Positions 25,803-35,758 of a DNA stretch of 64,000 nucleotides are shown here, one piece after another. The position numbers and the translations under genes were made by a program. The notes beneath the pieces are model-generated. The model was not told where the DNA came from. It saw nothing but the letters and a program-made list of their open reading frames with translations, and did no database searches. Every line of letters begins with the position of its first letter. Within the stretch, counting starts at the first letter, position 1. Origin of the DNA: Sporosarcina ureae DSM 2281 (GTDB lineage Bacteria > Bacillota > Bacilli > Bacillales_A > Planococcaceae); the NCBI RefSeq assembly GCF_000425545.1, contig NZ_AUDQ01000016.1, positions 1-64,000 of the forward strand, read 5' to 3'.

Positions 25803-27953
25803 TTACACGTAGGTTTCATCTGCTTCTTCATAGACCTGGATTGGAACTACACCTTTAGAAGCATCTGTATGTCCTACCATTCGATTTACCGCTGCCACTA
25901 ACTTCTGACGTCGTTTCATATTGGTTAATCGTTCTTCGAATAGTTGCTTTCGAGTCTCATTATCTTTGATATTCTCTTCATATACAACTTGAGAATCGAG
26001 TTCTTTCACTAAGTCAATATAGTGTTTTCGCAATTGAAGATGCAAGATATCACCAGTTTGTAGATAACCAATTCCACCGCCGTCCATCGCTTCAGGTGTC
26101 ATATGTCCAATGGCAGCACCGTACGTGACCCCTGAATAACGTCCATCACTGATAACAGTACAGATTCTCTTTAACGTGCGACTTGCATTAATATATTGCA
26201 TCGGTGTAAACATTTCAGGCATACCAAATGCGAGAGGTCCTTGTCCCGCAATGACGAGTGCAATCTTTAATATGCTTCTTTTTGTCATCTCTTCGAATAG
26301 CGCATTATAATCAAGCTCTTTCAGCTCTTCATATTCGTCTGAAGCATTGTATTTAATTACAGACAATAACTTTTCATAGCTGAACAGTTTATTATCTCTC
26401 ATATTATCAATCAATTTGGAATCTAAGAGACTTTGATTTGCATGATCTTCATTATCGAAGAACAATACGAAAGCCATCTTATCGTCAAACTGATTGAGTT
26501 GAGGAGTTGGCATTCCACTAATTTTTACAACTGCGCTCTCGAAGAAATTCCCACGGAGTACATCTACCCCACTGAATAGTCTTTTAGGATTACTAACAAT
26601 GACAGCATTTTCTTTAATATTATCAGCTGGCAAACTTTCACTGTATTCTAGTCGGTCTCTCCACGATGTACCCGTTACAGTCAACGTATCCTGATCCATA
26701 TCCACACCGTTATTCAATAACTCATAAAATAATGTTTCCATGCCACGGCTCGTATCGTCACAGCACTGCATCGCTAATGAGAAAATATCTCTTCCCTCTG
26801 TTAATGAATAATTAAAGAGGTCAGGTATAGGTTGTTCCTTGAGGATCTTTTCGATATCAAAAAGTGTAAACTCATAACCTGCATAAATCATGGCAGCTAC
26901 CATATGCATCATTAAGTTTGTAGAACCACCGGATGCACTATGAATGCGTACAGCATTTCTAATATTGGATTTCACCAGTCGTGACACACCAAATTCAGGT
27001 TTATTGATCATGATAGCCATCGCATCGATTGCTTCATTGACCTGTTGCTGATTCGGCGGTTGTGTCAATAGCTCCAATGCCGGATGTACAAGCCCCATAC
27101 CAGCAACCAGGTGGCGCGAACTGTTTCCTGTACCATTGAATGCACAAACTCCACCTTTTGTATCGCAAGTGGCAGCGGCTAAACGAATTTCGAGATATTT
27201 ATGCTCATTTTCTGTAATGATTCCTCTTTCAACCGCCCTCTCGAATACTCCTTGGAAAGAAGTGTTGGAAGAGCATTGGAGAATATAGTTCATGGTGTCC
27301 CGTAAGTCTTCGGCAATCTCCTCATGATTCATTTCAATTGCCTTGTCATATACAGCATTCAGCTTTTTAAGAACATCTTCAGGAATAGTACCACCTTGTA
27401 GAACGTGTGCAGGTGCAAATGTTGCAAAAAATGGCGCATCACCTCTAAATTGTCTAAGTCGATCTAGATGGGCTAGGCCACTAACAACGCCAAGAGGCTG
27501 TTTATCGCATCCTTGGATGACGAATGCTGCATGATAACTATGCGCTTCGAGCTGATTAACAATCATCTGAGCAACAGCATTTCTACTTTGCAATGAGTAA
27601 CTCATACCTTGATTGGATTGAGCAGTACCATCGCACATGACCGGGGTTGAAAAGTAAAATGGAACACCACCGTTTTGCCAGATCCTGATAGCCGCGCGTG
27701 AGGAGGTCATATAGTCCATAATATGAGCTGGATGATCAGCAGAACCCCCTATAATTGCGATTCGAGGAGCATCTTGTTCCAATCTTAGTACGACATTCTC
27801 TAACGACCAATCCGGTGTACCTCCTTCATAAAGAGGACCTAGGATTTTCTTGGCGTTGTCCAAAAGACCTGCGACTGTTATGGGTTCATTCGCTTTTCCT
27901 TGTACGTTTTCTTTGTAGGGATTTATTCTGCTACGCATTTGAGGAAATAACAT
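25803..27953 (-). CDS. IlvD/Edd family sugar-acid dehydratase (YjhG/YagF-like)
   Basis: About 716 residues, much longer than IlvD or Edd (about 560-610) and closer to the xylonate dehydratases YjhG/YagF (about 655). Fe-S cluster and Mg-site motifs: VMCDGTAQSNQGMSYSLQSR, FVIQGCDKQPLG, ATCDTKGGVCAFNGTGNSSR, HSASGGSTNLMMHM, TVISDGRYSGVTYGAAIGHM. It should dehydrate an aldonate such as xylonate or gluconate to the 2-keto-3-deoxy acid. Start ATG after TAGGAGTG. It follows the TRAP transporter genes directly, which presumably bring in its substrate. Confidence 0.9.
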   Translation of the reverse strand: MLFPQMRSRINPYKENVQGKANEPITVAGLLDNAKKILGPLYEGGTPDWSLENVVLRLEQDAPRIAIIGGSADHPAHIMDYMTSSRAAIRIWQNGGVPFYFSTPVMCDGTAQSNQGMSYSLQSRNAVAQMIVNQLEAHSYHAAFVIQGCDKQPLGVVSGLAHLDRLRQFRGDAPFFATFAPAHVLQGGTIPEDVLKKLNAVYDKAIEMNHEEIAEDLRDTMNYILQCSSNTSFQGVFERAVERGIITENEHKYLEIRLAAATCDTKGGVCAFNGTGNSSRHLVAGMGLVHPALELLTQPPNQQQVNEAIDAMAIMINKPEFGVSRLVKSNIRNAVRIHSASGGSTNLMMHMVAAMIYAGYEFTLFDIEKILKEQPIPDLFNYSLTEGRDIFSLAMQCCDDTSRGMETLFYELLNNGVDMDQDTLTVTGTSWRDRLEYSESLPADNIKENAVIVSNPKRLFSGVDVLRGNFFESAVVKISGMPTPQLNQFDDKMAFVLFFDNEDHANQSLLDSKLIDNMRDNKLFSYEKLLSVIKYNASDEYEELKELDYNALFEEMTKRSILKIALVIAGQGPLAFGMPEMFTPMQYINASRTLKRICTVISDGRYSGVTYGAAIGHMTPEAMDGGGIGYLQTGDILHLQLRKHYIDLVKELDSQVVYEENIKDNETRKQLFEERLTNMKRRQKLVAAVNRMVGHTDASKGVVPIQVYEEADETYV

Positions 27954-27974
27954 ATTATTCACTCCTATTTAATA

Positions 27975-29243
27975 TTAGTCTAGAAATAGTAACGATAAGC
28001 CTGGGATAAATGATATGACCAATAAAATGAATATCATTGAGATGATAAAAGGAACGATTGCTTTTGATAATGATTCCATACTAACTCCTGAAATACTGGA
28101 ACCGACGAATAAGTTTACTCCCACAGGAGGCGTAATGAAGCCGATTGCCAATGAAACAATCATGATGATACCAAAGTGAACCGGTTCGAAGCCGACGAGC
28201 GTTGCTATAGGTAACAAGATCGGCGTCAGAATTATAATTGCTGCAATCGTGTCCATAAAACATCCTACGATAAGCAAAAGTACAATAATAAGTAATATAA
28301 TGATAAATGGTTCTGAAGAAAGTGATAGCATATAATCCGCTATTTTTATTGGAATTTGCTCCATTGCTAACAGTTTCCCAAATCCTGTTGCACTACCCAC
28401 AATAACTAAGATGGTAGCAGTCATTAGCGCAGAATCGATGAAGATATCTGAGATGTCCTTGAACTTCAATTCTCTATAGACGAACGCGCCAATTATGAAT
28501 CCAATAAACACCGCTATCGCAGCAGCTTCTGTGGGCGTAAAGATCCCCCCATAGATTCCGCCCAAAATAATAACAGGAATCAACAATGACCATTTGGCCA
28601 GCCAGACTTGTTTCAAGATACGGCTGAAGGAGATTTTATCCGTACTACCTTTATAACCTGCTTTTTTCGAATAGTAGTATGCGTAAACCATTAATCCTAG
28701 ACCAACCATGATGCCCGGTACGATACCCGCCATGAACATGTCGCCTATAGATACGCTTCCGGAAACGCCATACATGACCATTGGGATCGAAGGCGGTATT
28801 ATGACACCTATCGAACCCGCTGATGCAATAACGGCCGTCGAGAATTTAATATCGTACCCCTTTTTAACCATAGCCGGTATCATCAGTCCACCAACAGCAG
28901 CTACAGTCGCAGGTCCCGAACCTGAAATTGCCGCGAAGAACATGGACGTGACAATAGCCGTCATAGCTAAACCACCTGTAACAGATCCTACTAAGGATTC
29001 CGCTACAGCAATCAGACGGATAGAAATACCGCCCTTCCCCATAATTTCACCCGCTAAAATAAAGAAAGGGATGGCTAATAGAGGAAAAGAGTTTGTAGAT
29101 GTTGTCAATTCTTTTATGATGAATTCTACCGGAATAGATCCGTCAATGAGAAGGGCAATTACTGCAGACAGACCCAGGGCAATTCCAATAGGTACGGTAA
29201 GTATCAGTAGGATTGCAAAAGATACAAATATTAAGACACCCAT
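27975..29243 (-). CDS. dctM: TRAP transporter large permease (DctM)
   Basis: 422 residues and about twelve membrane segments. LAIPFFILAGEIMGKGGISI, FFAAISGSGPATVAAVGGLM, IGVIIPPSIPMVMYG and GIFTPTEAAAIAVFIGF are DctM hallmarks. It is the ion-coupled transport channel of a tripartite TRAP importer in the membrane. Start ATG eight bases after AAGGAGGG. It partners the DctQ gene just upstream and the DctP binding protein gene. Confidence 0.95.
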   Translation of the reverse strand: MGVLIFVSFAILLILTVPIGIALGLSAVIALLIDGSIPVEFIIKELTTSTNSFPLLAIPFFILAGEIMGKGGISIRLIAVAESLVGSVTGGLAMTAIVTSMFFAAISGSGPATVAAVGGLMIPAMVKKGYDIKFSTAVIASAGSIGVIIPPSIPMVMYGVSGSVSIGDMFMAGIVPGIMVGLGLMVYAYYYSKKAGYKGSTDKISFSRILKQVWLAKWSLLIPVIILGGIYGGIFTPTEAAAIAVFIGFIIGAFVYRELKFKDISDIFIDSALMTATILVIVGSATGFGKLLAMEQIPIKIADYMLSLSSEPFIIILLIIVLLLIVGCFMDTIAAIIILTPILLPIATLVGFEPVHFGIIMIVSLAIGFITPPVGVNLFVGSSISGVSMESLSKAIVPFIISMIFILLVISFIPGLSLLFLD

Positions 29244-29256
29244 TCTATCACCCTCC

Positions 29257-29769
29257 TTATAATCTCGGTATATCGTTATCAATTATTTCTTCATTGGATC
29301 GATATAGCTTGGTTTCTATATATATTCTTTGAATCAAACGAACTGAAGTTAAAAGCATTCCTATAGGCATCCCTAAATACATGATCGACATGGAGATTCT
29401 GATTGATGGTGCTACCTGCCCTGTATCTTTAATGGCTTGGTAAATAGTAAAGCCATAGTAGACTGCAATTAATGCAAAGAATAGGAACATAAGATGCGCT
29501 ATCATGTTAATGACATATTTACCTCGCCTTTTAAATACAGACAATAGCGCTTCCACACGAATGTGTCTTGCTCGTTTTACCCCATAACTAATTCCTATGT
29601 AAATGAGCCAGACGAAGCAAAATCGTGCTAACTCTTCAGACCATGTCAAAGAGCTTTCAACAACGTATCTCATAAAGACTTGCAGTATAATTACAATTGT
29701 CATGACTGACAGCAACAAGAACAATATCACTCGTTCAACGTTATGATCGATCCATCTTAAGACTGGCAT
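29257..29769 (-). CDS. dctQ: TRAP transporter small permease (DctQ)
   Basis: 170 residues with four membrane helices. MRYVVESSLTWSEELARFCF holds the DctQ motif (SLTWSEELAR) and is followed by GVKRARHIRVEALL. It holds DctM and the binding protein together. 13 bases upstream of dctM. Confidence 0.93.
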   Translation of the reverse strand: MPVLRWIDHNVERVILFLLLSVMTIVIILQVFMRYVVESSLTWSEELARFCFVWLIYIGISYGVKRARHIRVEALLSVFKRRGKYVINMIAHLMFLFFALIAVYYGFTIYQAIKDTGQVAPSIRISMSIMYLGMPIGMLLTSVRLIQRIYIETKLYRSNEEIIDNDIPRL

Positions 29770-29795
29770 ATCATAGCTCCTCCCACCTGCTTTTG

Positions 29796-29832
29796 AAAAA
29801 AAGCAAGCTAATAGTGATTAACTTGCTTTTTT
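29796..29832 (-). terminator. Partial terminator/attenuator between dctP and dctQ
   Basis: AAAAAAGCAAG pairs with CTTGCTTTTTT around a 14-base loop. Such a hairpin after a binding-protein gene usually raises dctP mRNA over the permease genes. Confidence 0.75.
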
Positions 29833-29850
29833 CTTTTGTGGACTTGTCAT

Positions 29851-30891
29851 TTATTCGGCGTTATTGACTTCATTCAAATACTTCTCTACGAAATCTTGGC
29901 CAATACTTTCTTTATACTTTTCTATGACAGGCTTTACAGCGCCACGGAACTTTTCCAATTCAGCATCACTGACTTTGCTATATTCCATTTGCCCTTTTAG
30001 TTCTTCTAGTGCGGATGCTGCTGTTTCACGAGAAAGTTTTCGGTTGTGCTCTCCGGCTTCCAACGCTGCGCTTTCTACAATTTCTTGCTGTTCTTCCGTC
30101 AAGCCATCCCAAGTCTTTTGGCTGATCAAGAAAATAAATGGCGAATAAATATGATTAGTTTCCGTTACATACTTTTGGACTTCAGGATATTTCTCTAATA
30201 AAATTGTCGGATATGGGTTTTCCTGACCATCTACTGTTTTCTGTTGCATTGCCGTAAACAACTCTGTAAATGCCATTGGAGTCGGGTTTGCACCCATTGC
30301 TTTCCAAGCACCTAGATGGATATCATTTTCCATAGTACGAACCTTTAACCCATTCAAATCATCCAATTTCTTAATCGATTTTTTACTGTTCGTTAATTGA
30401 CGGAATCCATTTTCCCACCAAGCCAGTTGCTTAACGCCTTGTTCACTAGCTTTTTCTGCAAGTTCATCACCAATTTTACCTTGTAATACTTTATCTACTA
30501 CATCTGTGTTCTTCAGTGTAAACGGCAAGTCGAACACACCATATTCAGGAACGAACGAAGTAAATGGAGCCGTAGAAGGAATTGTGATATCCAACGTACC
30601 AAATTGCAACATCTCAATCGCAGAACGGTCGTCTGCAAGCTGACCAGAATGATAAATTTCTACGTTCAGTGAATCTGTTTTTTCCTCTACCAGTTCCTTA
30701 AACTTTTCAGAACTTTTATATAGAGGTGTTTTATCATTTAGACCAAGGCTTATTCTTAATTTCTTTGTTTCTCCAGTGTCTGCTGATGCTTCTGTAACCC
30801 CTTCAACACTGTCGCTCTCACCATTTCCACAAGCTGCTACTAATACGCTTATTAACAATAAAGTAAATATTATCATTAGATTCTTCTTCAA
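29851..30891 (-). CDS. dctP: TRAP transporter substrate-binding lipoprotein (DctP)
   Basis: 346 residues. The N-terminus MKKNLMIIFTLLLISVLVAA then CGNGES is a lipoprotein signal with the lipobox Cys. DctP-domain motifs: LNVEIYHSGQLADDRSAIEM, FVPEYGVFDLPF, WWENGFRQLTNSKK, GLKVRTMENDIHLGAWKAMG, MQQKTVDGQENP. The conserved Arg of the VRTM segment binds the ligand's carboxylate, so the substrate is an organic or sugar acid. The start is TTG after AGGAGGAG. A perfect CcpA cre site lies about 60 bases upstream. First gene of the importer-dehydratase unit. Confidence 0.93.
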   Translation of the reverse strand: MKKNLMIIFTLLLISVLVAACGNGESDSVEGVTEASADTGETKKLRISLGLNDKTPLYKSSEKFKELVEEKTDSLNVEIYHSGQLADDRSAIEMLQFGTLDITIPSTAPFTSFVPEYGVFDLPFTLKNTDVVDKVLQGKIGDELAEKASEQGVKQLAWWENGFRQLTNSKKSIKKLDDLNGLKVRTMENDIHLGAWKAMGANPTPMAFTELFTAMQQKTVDGQENPYPTILLEKYPEVQKYVTETNHIYSPFIFLISQKTWDGLTEEQQEIVESAALEAGEHNRKLSRETAASALEELKGQMEYSKVSDAELEKFRGAVKPVIEKYKESIGQDFVEKYLNEVNNAE

Positions 30892-30944
30892 TATAACTCC
30901 TCCTCATTTAGTAATCATGAATGGCATTCCGATCTACCGCTTAA

Positions 30945-30958
30945 AGTAAACGCTTTCA
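30945..30958 (-). promoter_or_regulatory. Catabolite-responsive element (cre) before dctP
   Basis: Minus strand TGAAAGCGTTTACT fits the consensus TGWAARCGYTWNCW at all 14 positions. It lies 54-67 bases upstream of the dctP start, so CcpA probably represses this unit when glucose is present. Confidence 0.8.
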
Positions 30959-31016
30959 TTCGATTCGTAATGTCTGTTATTAGGTTCGGTTATTGCGTTA
31001 TTACTCACTTGATTGG

Positions 31017-31685
31017 TTAGGTTTGCAGTATATAATAGTCTACATTTAGGAATAAACCTATTTCCACTACACCCGACATTAGTTTTAACTGCTCATAAAT
31101 ATCTGCTGGTGATACACTTTTTTGAGTCGATACATCTGCAATCCAGTTTCCATTGTCGGTAATAAAATTGTTATCCCCATCTTTTCTTAATGCAATATTG
31201 TACCCCAAACTTTCAATTCTTTTAATTGTAAATGATGCATTAAACGGTACAATCTCTAGAGGGATGATTTGACCCAAAAGACTTTTTGTGAATTTTGAGG
31301 AATCTGCTAAAATATACCGTTGCTCAGCTTTCAGCAATACTTGTCGTTCGCGAAAAAGTGATCCTCCACCTCCTTTAATTAGATTGTTATTCAGATCTAC
31401 TCTATCTGCACCATCAAATGCCTGATCAATAAAAGGTACATCCTCAATCCCAATAAGTTGAAGGTTCAGTTTATCCGCTTGCTCTGCAATCTTATTAGAA
31501 GAAGCAATGAATTTCAGTTGCAACTTTTCTTCTTTCATTCGCACTGCTAAATGCTCTAGAAAAAAACCGATTGTTGAGCCAGATCCTAAACCTATAATAG
31601 TTTTATTCTTAACTAATGAAACCGCCAAATTTGCCAGCGCATTTTTTTCTTCATTATTTATATTCTTTTCGTAAGGGCTTACCAT
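31017..31685 (-). CDS. rpiA: Ribose-5-phosphate isomerase A
   Basis: 222 residues. [15 protein letters not shown] (phosphate loop), [20 protein letters not shown] (catalytic Asp/Lys region) and [20 protein letters not shown] identify RpiA. It interconverts ribose-5-P and ribulose-5-P. Its ATG lies inside the end of the dgoD-type gene (7-base overlap), so it is translationally coupled. Together with the 6PGDH gene at the head of this unit it links sugar-acid breakdown to the pentose phosphate pathway. The housekeeping RpiA may be elsewhere. Confidence 0.9.
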   Translation of the reverse strand: MVSPYEKNINNEEKNALANLAVSLVKNKTIIGLGSGSTIGFFLEHLAVRMKEEKLQLKFIASSNKIAEQADKLNLQLIGIEDVPFIDQAFDGADRVDLNNNLIKGGGGSLFRERQVLLKAEQRYILADSSKFTKSLLGQIIPLEIVPFNASFTIKRIESLGYNIALRKDGDNNFITDNGNWIADVSTQKSVSPADIYEQLKLMSGVVEIGLFLNVDYYILQT

Positions 31686-32827
31686 TCCGCGACCGTCCCA
31701 TCTTCATGCCGCCAAATCGGATTTTTCCAGTTATGCCCTTCCTTTTGCTTCTCCCTTACGTAGGACTCATTAACACTAATTCCTAGTCCTGGTGCTGTAA
31801 GATTCTTGGCATATCCATTCTCGAATTTGAAGACAGATTGATCATTCAGATAATCCAACACGTCATTCCCCTTATTATAGTGAATGCCCAGGCTTTGTTC
31901 CTGAATAAAAACATTATAGCTAGTGGTATCAACCTGTAAACATGCTGCAAGAGCGATTGGACCTAAAGGACAATGAGGAGCTACTGCTACGTCATAGGCT
32001 TCCGCCATCGAAAATATCTTTTTACATTCGGTAATTCCACCCGCATGTGACAAATCTGGCTGGATAATATCTACATAACCTTCCTGCAATATTTTCTTAA
32101 AATCCCATCTAGAGTACATTCTCTCACCTGTTGCAATAGGGATGTTACTATGTCTAGCAACTTCCTTGAGCGCTTCATTATTTTCAGCCAAGACAGGTTC
32201 TTCTATGAACATTGGACGAAATTGTTCAAGTTCCTTCGCCAAAATCTTTGCCATTGGTTTATGCACACGGCCATGGAAATCAATTCCGATTCCAAAGTCT
32301 GCACCTAACCCTTCCCTAATCATGGCTACTCTTTCCAGCACATTGTCAATTTTCGAATAACTATCTATAATTTGTAGCTCTTCTGTCGCATTCATCTTGA
32401 TTGCCTGGAAACCATTTTCTTTCGCTTTATTTGCTTGTTCCAGTACATCTGCAGGACGATCTCCACCGATCCAAGAATATACTTTCACCTTGTCTCTACA
32501 AGCACCTCCCATAAGTTCGTATATAGGAGCATTATAGAACTTCCCTTTAATATCCCAAAGCGCCTGATCGATTCCCGCTATCGCACTCATCAGGATAGGA
32601 CCACCACGATAAAATCCCGAACGATATAGCGTGTTCCAAATGTCTTCAATTCGCATTGGGTCATTTCCTATCAAATATTCACTTAGTTCATGAACGCATG
32701 CCTCTACGGTTGAAGCGCGTCCTTCTACTATTGGTTCACCCCAACCAACTAAGCCTTCATCAGTTGTAATCTTCAAGAAAAGCCATCTTGGGGGGACTCG
32801 AAACGTTTCTATTTCTTTGATTCGCAT
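31679..32827 (-). CDS. dgoD: Galactonate dehydratase-type enolase superfamily enzyme
   Basis: 382 residues. [96 protein letters not shown] and [15 protein letters not shown] match D-galactonate dehydratase, including metal ligands in DFHGR, EEP and GER and the catalytic His of APHCP. It makes 2-keto-3-deoxygalactonate (or a related acid) from the aldonate. It overlaps eda upstream and rpiA downstream. Confidence 0.88.
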   Translation of the reverse strand: MRIKEIETFRVPPRWLFLKITTDEGLVGWGEPIVEGRASTVEACVHELSEYLIGNDPMRIEDIWNTLYRSGFYRGGPILMSAIAGIDQALWDIKGKFYNAPIYELMGGACRDKVKVYSWIGGDRPADVLEQANKAKENGFQAIKMNATEELQIIDSYSKIDNVLERVAMIREGLGADFGIGIDFHGRVHKPMAKILAKELEQFRPMFIEEPVLAENNEALKEVARHSNIPIATGERMYSRWDFKKILQEGYVDIIQPDLSHAGGITECKKIFSMAEAYDVAVAPHCPLGPIALAACLQVDTTSYNVFIQEQSLGIHYNKGNDVLDYLNDQSVFKFENGYAKNLTAPGLGISVNESYVREKQKEGHNWKNPIWRHEDGTVAEW

Positions 32828-33468
32828 GCTTTCACCTCATTAAATCGGTTTACAAAGCTTCTTGCTTTCTCACCAAGCTCCTCGTAGTTCCCCGTGTCAA
32901 TAAGCTTTTTGTTCAAAAGTGAGCTTCCTACCCCAATAGCTATAGCTCCATTCGCTAGGAATTCACCCATATTCTCCAGCCCTATTCCACCTGTTGGCAT
33001 CATAGGAATATGAGCTAGTGGACCTTGTAAATCTTTAAAGTAGCTCGGCCCTAGTGTCGTAGCAGGGAAAACTTTAACTAAATCTGCCCCTGCGGTATAT
33101 GCCGATACGATTTCCGTAGGGGTATATACACCCGGGATGGAAATACAGCCATATCGATTCGCTGTCTGAATCACTTCTACGTCTAAATTTGGAGAAAAAA
33201 TGAAATCTGCTTGTGCATCGGCCGCCAATTTCGCTGTTTCTTTGTCTAACACAGTACCAGCACCGATTAGCACTTGATCTCCATATTTCTTTTTCATGTC
33301 ACGTATAGTATCGTAACTGTTTTCACTATCTGCTGTGATTTCCAATACCTTGATTCCACTGTTAACCAACGTTTCGATCACTTTGTTAATCCGTTCAGGA
33401 TGAATTTTCCTCAACACCACCGCCACACCGTTTTCTTCGATAATTTTTAGTTTATCCCATTTTCTCAA
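32809..33468 (-). CDS. eda: KDPG/KDPGal-type aldolase
   Basis: 219 residues. [66 protein letters not shown] and [20 protein letters not shown] (Schiff-base Lys) are the class I Eda fold. It cleaves 2-keto-3-deoxy-6-phosphogluconate or -galactonate to pyruvate and glyceraldehyde-3-P. With the kinase and DgoD-type genes on either side, DgoA-type activity is equally possible. Start TTG; the 3' end overlaps the dgoD start by 19 bases. Confidence 0.9.
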   Translation of the reverse strand: MRKWDKLKIIEENGVAVVLRKIHPERINKVIETLVNSGIKVLEITADSENSYDTIRDMKKKYGDQVLIGAGTVLDKETAKLAADAQADFIFSPNLDVEVIQTANRYGCISIPGVYTPTEIVSAYTAGADLVKVFPATTLGPSYFKDLQGPLAHIPMMPTGGIGLENMGEFLANGAIAIGVGSSLLNKKLIDTGNYEELGEKARSFVNRFNEVKACESKK

Positions 33469-33477
33469 TATAACGAA

Positions 33478-34434
33478 CTACCTCCTTACGTCTGATGTGA
33501 AGTCGCCTTTAAGTCCTTCATTGAATTCTTCCAGTGTAGGTAAACCGTCTATATCACCATACTGCTGGATCACTCTTGCGCCAAGGCTATTTCCGTATCG
33601 TACACTTTCTTCATGACGACAGTTTAATAAAAGGCCGTGCACGAATCCTGCCGCAAATGCATCACCTGCACCTACCGGATCGACTATATTAGCAACATTC
33701 ACGACAGGAATCTCTTTATAATGTCCATGTTCATACAGCACTGTACTCTCTTTTCCACGCTTAATGACTATGATTTGCTGTGCATTTTTTTGTAACGTTT
33801 GGCAAATCTCGCGGACTTCGGTTTGATTTGTCAGAAAAGCCGCTTCTTCGATACCTGCCAAAATATAATCTGCTCTTACGGCTATCGCATTTAAGACTTC
33901 AAATGCCTCTTCCTTTTCCCAAAGCTTAAATCGAATATTGGGATCAAAAACTATTTTAACTTCATGTTTGCGTGCTAATTCTATCGCTTTAAATACAAGC
34001 TCTTTACAAGAGCTGCTAAGAGCTGGAGTTACTCCTGTAACATGTAGATATTTCAGTCCTTCAAAGATGTCTTCAGGAAGTTCTTCCTTTTGCATGTGGC
34101 TTGCCGCAGAATCTTTTCGGTAATAGTATACGTTCATGACATCGCTGAATTTTTGTTCTTTAAATAAAAGACCTGTTTGAGCACTTTCCGTCATCTTGAG
34201 ATGAGTAGTATCAATTCCTTCTGATTTAATACTTTTTAAGATACGACGACCAAAAGGATCATTGCCCAATTTGCTCATATACGATACTTGATGACCTAGA
34301 CGTGCTAGACCAGTAGCAAAGTTGGACTCTGCACCTCCGATCTTCTGATATATCTGTGGAAGATCTTCCAAGTTACCTATTGCTTGAGATTGAAATATCA
34401 CCATCGTTTCACCAATTGTAAATACATCCGTCAC
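33478..34434 (-). CDS. kdgK: 2-keto-3-deoxygluconate kinase (PfkB family)
   Basis: 318 residues. TIGETMVIF, KIGGAESNFATGLARLG, KLGNDPFGRRIL, VYYYRKDSAASHM (the YYR substrate motif of KDG kinases), VFDPNIRFKLW and the C-terminal PfkB signature VDPVGAGDAFAAGFVHG with the catalytic Asp. It phosphorylates 2-keto-3-deoxy-gluconate or -galactonate, the step between the dehydratase and the aldolase encoded beside it. Start GTG. Confidence 0.92.
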   Translation of the reverse strand: MTDVFTIGETMVIFQSQAIGNLEDLPQIYQKIGGAESNFATGLARLGHQVSYMSKLGNDPFGRRILKSIKSEGIDTTHLKMTESAQTGLLFKEQKFSDVMNVYYYRKDSAASHMQKEELPEDIFEGLKYLHVTGVTPALSSSCKELVFKAIELARKHEVKIVFDPNIRFKLWEKEEAFEVLNAIAVRADYILAGIEEAAFLTNQTEVREICQTLQKNAQQIIVIKRGKESTVLYEHGHYKEIPVVNVANIVDPVGAGDAFAAGFVHGLLLNCRHEESVRYGNSLGARVIQQYGDIDGLPTLEEFNEGLKGDFTSDVRR

Positions 34435-34441
34435 TATAACT

Positions 34442-35356
34442 TCACTTCCCCTCTACCTCATGACCACCGAATTCTTTTCGTAATGCAGCAACGACCTTTC
34501 CACTGAAAGTATCTTCCTGCATTGATCGGTTCCGTACCATTAACGATAAGGCTGTAACTGGAACCGGCACCTTCAAATCCATTGCTTCTTCTACCATCCA
34601 CTGTGCTTCTCCCGACGCATTCATCTTTCCGACAATGGATTCTAATCTGGGTTCCTTCCTGAATGATTCCTCTACAAGCTCCATAAGCCAACTTCTAATG
34701 ACTGAGCCATTATTCCAAAGTCGCGCTACTTCCTTATAATCAAATGGATATGGACTTTCATTCAGTACTTCAAACCCTTCGGCAATTGCTTGCATCATTC
34801 CGTATTCAATTCCGTTATGGATCATTTTTAAATAATGTCCACTACCTGTCTTACCGGTATACAAAAGTCCACCTTCACAGCAAATCTTGATTAAAAATGG
34901 TTCTATTCGTTTATAGCTGTCATGGTTTCCGCCTATCATTGCGCAAAGTCCTTCTCTAGCACCATCTACCCCGCCACTTGTACCAACGTCAAGTAGATTC
35001 AGACCAGCTTTTAGATATGCCTCATTCCATTTCTCAATTTCTTTATAATGAGAATTCCCGCATTCCAGTACTGTAGAACCTTTTGGAAGGGCTTTCAAAA
35101 GTTGTTCTAACATTAATTCTGTTTCTTCACCATGCGGAATGAGTATAAAGATTATGTCTTCAGGATTGATTTCCTGTATTAATGAATCCCATTCACTAAT
35201 AAACTTGAATCTTTCAGTCTGAAATATTTCTTCACGCAACAATTCATCCTTTACTTGCGGAAGAATATCATAACCGATTACAGAATAGCCTTTTCGTAAA
35301 ATATTAACTGCCAGATTTCTTCCCATCTTTCCTAAACCTATTAAAGCGATCTTCAA
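34442..35356 (-). CDS. gndA: 6-phosphogluconate dehydrogenase, short NAD-type (GndA/YqeC-like)
   Basis: About 304 residues, the short decarboxylating form. IALIGLGKMGRNLAVNIL (NAD-binding loop), LLDVGTSGGVDGAREGLCAM, GSGHYLKMIHNGIEYGMMQA (catalytic Lys/His) and GEAQWMVEEAMD match YqeC-type enzymes. It turns 6-phosphogluconate into ribulose-5-P. The TTG start used here (nine bases from GGGGAGTG) fits the family N-terminus better than a GTG three codons earlier. First gene of the unit; two GTTC/GAAC inverted repeats lie upstream. Confidence 0.87.
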   Translation of the reverse strand: MKIALIGLGKMGRNLAVNILRKGYSVIGYDILPQVKDELLREEIFQTERFKFISEWDSLIQEINPEDIIFILIPHGEETELMLEQLLKALPKGSTVLECGNSHYKEIEKWNEAYLKAGLNLLDVGTSGGVDGAREGLCAMIGGNHDSYKRIEPFLIKICCEGGLLYTGKTGSGHYLKMIHNGIEYGMMQAIAEGFEVLNESPYPFDYKEVARLWNNGSVIRSWLMELVEESFRKEPRLESIVGKMNASGEAQWMVEEAMDLKVPVPVTALSLMVRNRSMQEDTFSGKVVAALRKEFGGHEVEGK

Positions 35357-35392
35357 GGCTCTCACTCCCCATTATGTTATCTTCATTATTAC

Positions 35393-35437
35393 TGAACAAC
35401 GTTCTTAAACTAATCTATCGTTCAGCATTAATGAACG
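35393..35437 (-). promoter_or_regulatory. Candidate operators before the gndA-kdgK-eda-dgoD-rpiA unit
   Basis: GAAC-AAC-GTTC (35394-35404) and CGTTCA-N7-TGAACG (35419-35437) are two perfect inverted repeats sharing the TGAAC/GTTCA half-site. They lie between the first gene and a TATAAT on the minus strand further upstream. The first matches the layout found before iclR1. Confidence 0.5.
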
Positions 35438-35758
35438 TCGTTTTGATAAATAGCTAAAATTATACTATTAATAAAACTTGAAGTAAGTATATTGTCTTTT
35501 CTAGTAGTTAAATAACTCAAGTTTTTATTTAGCATTGAGAGCTTTAATATTTCCATCTCCTCACATTTATTAAAAGTATATTCAATCTTATCTGATAAAT
35601 CAAGGTTTATTTTTCCATATTTTCTTTTGGCTAATATAAAGATATGCTTTTTAAAACTTTGACTCTTAAATATTAACTCCAGTGTCTTTCAATTTTTCTA
35701 AACGAACTGCTTCAAAGTTGACCTTTTAAGACATTCATACTTTTCATCACATGATGAA

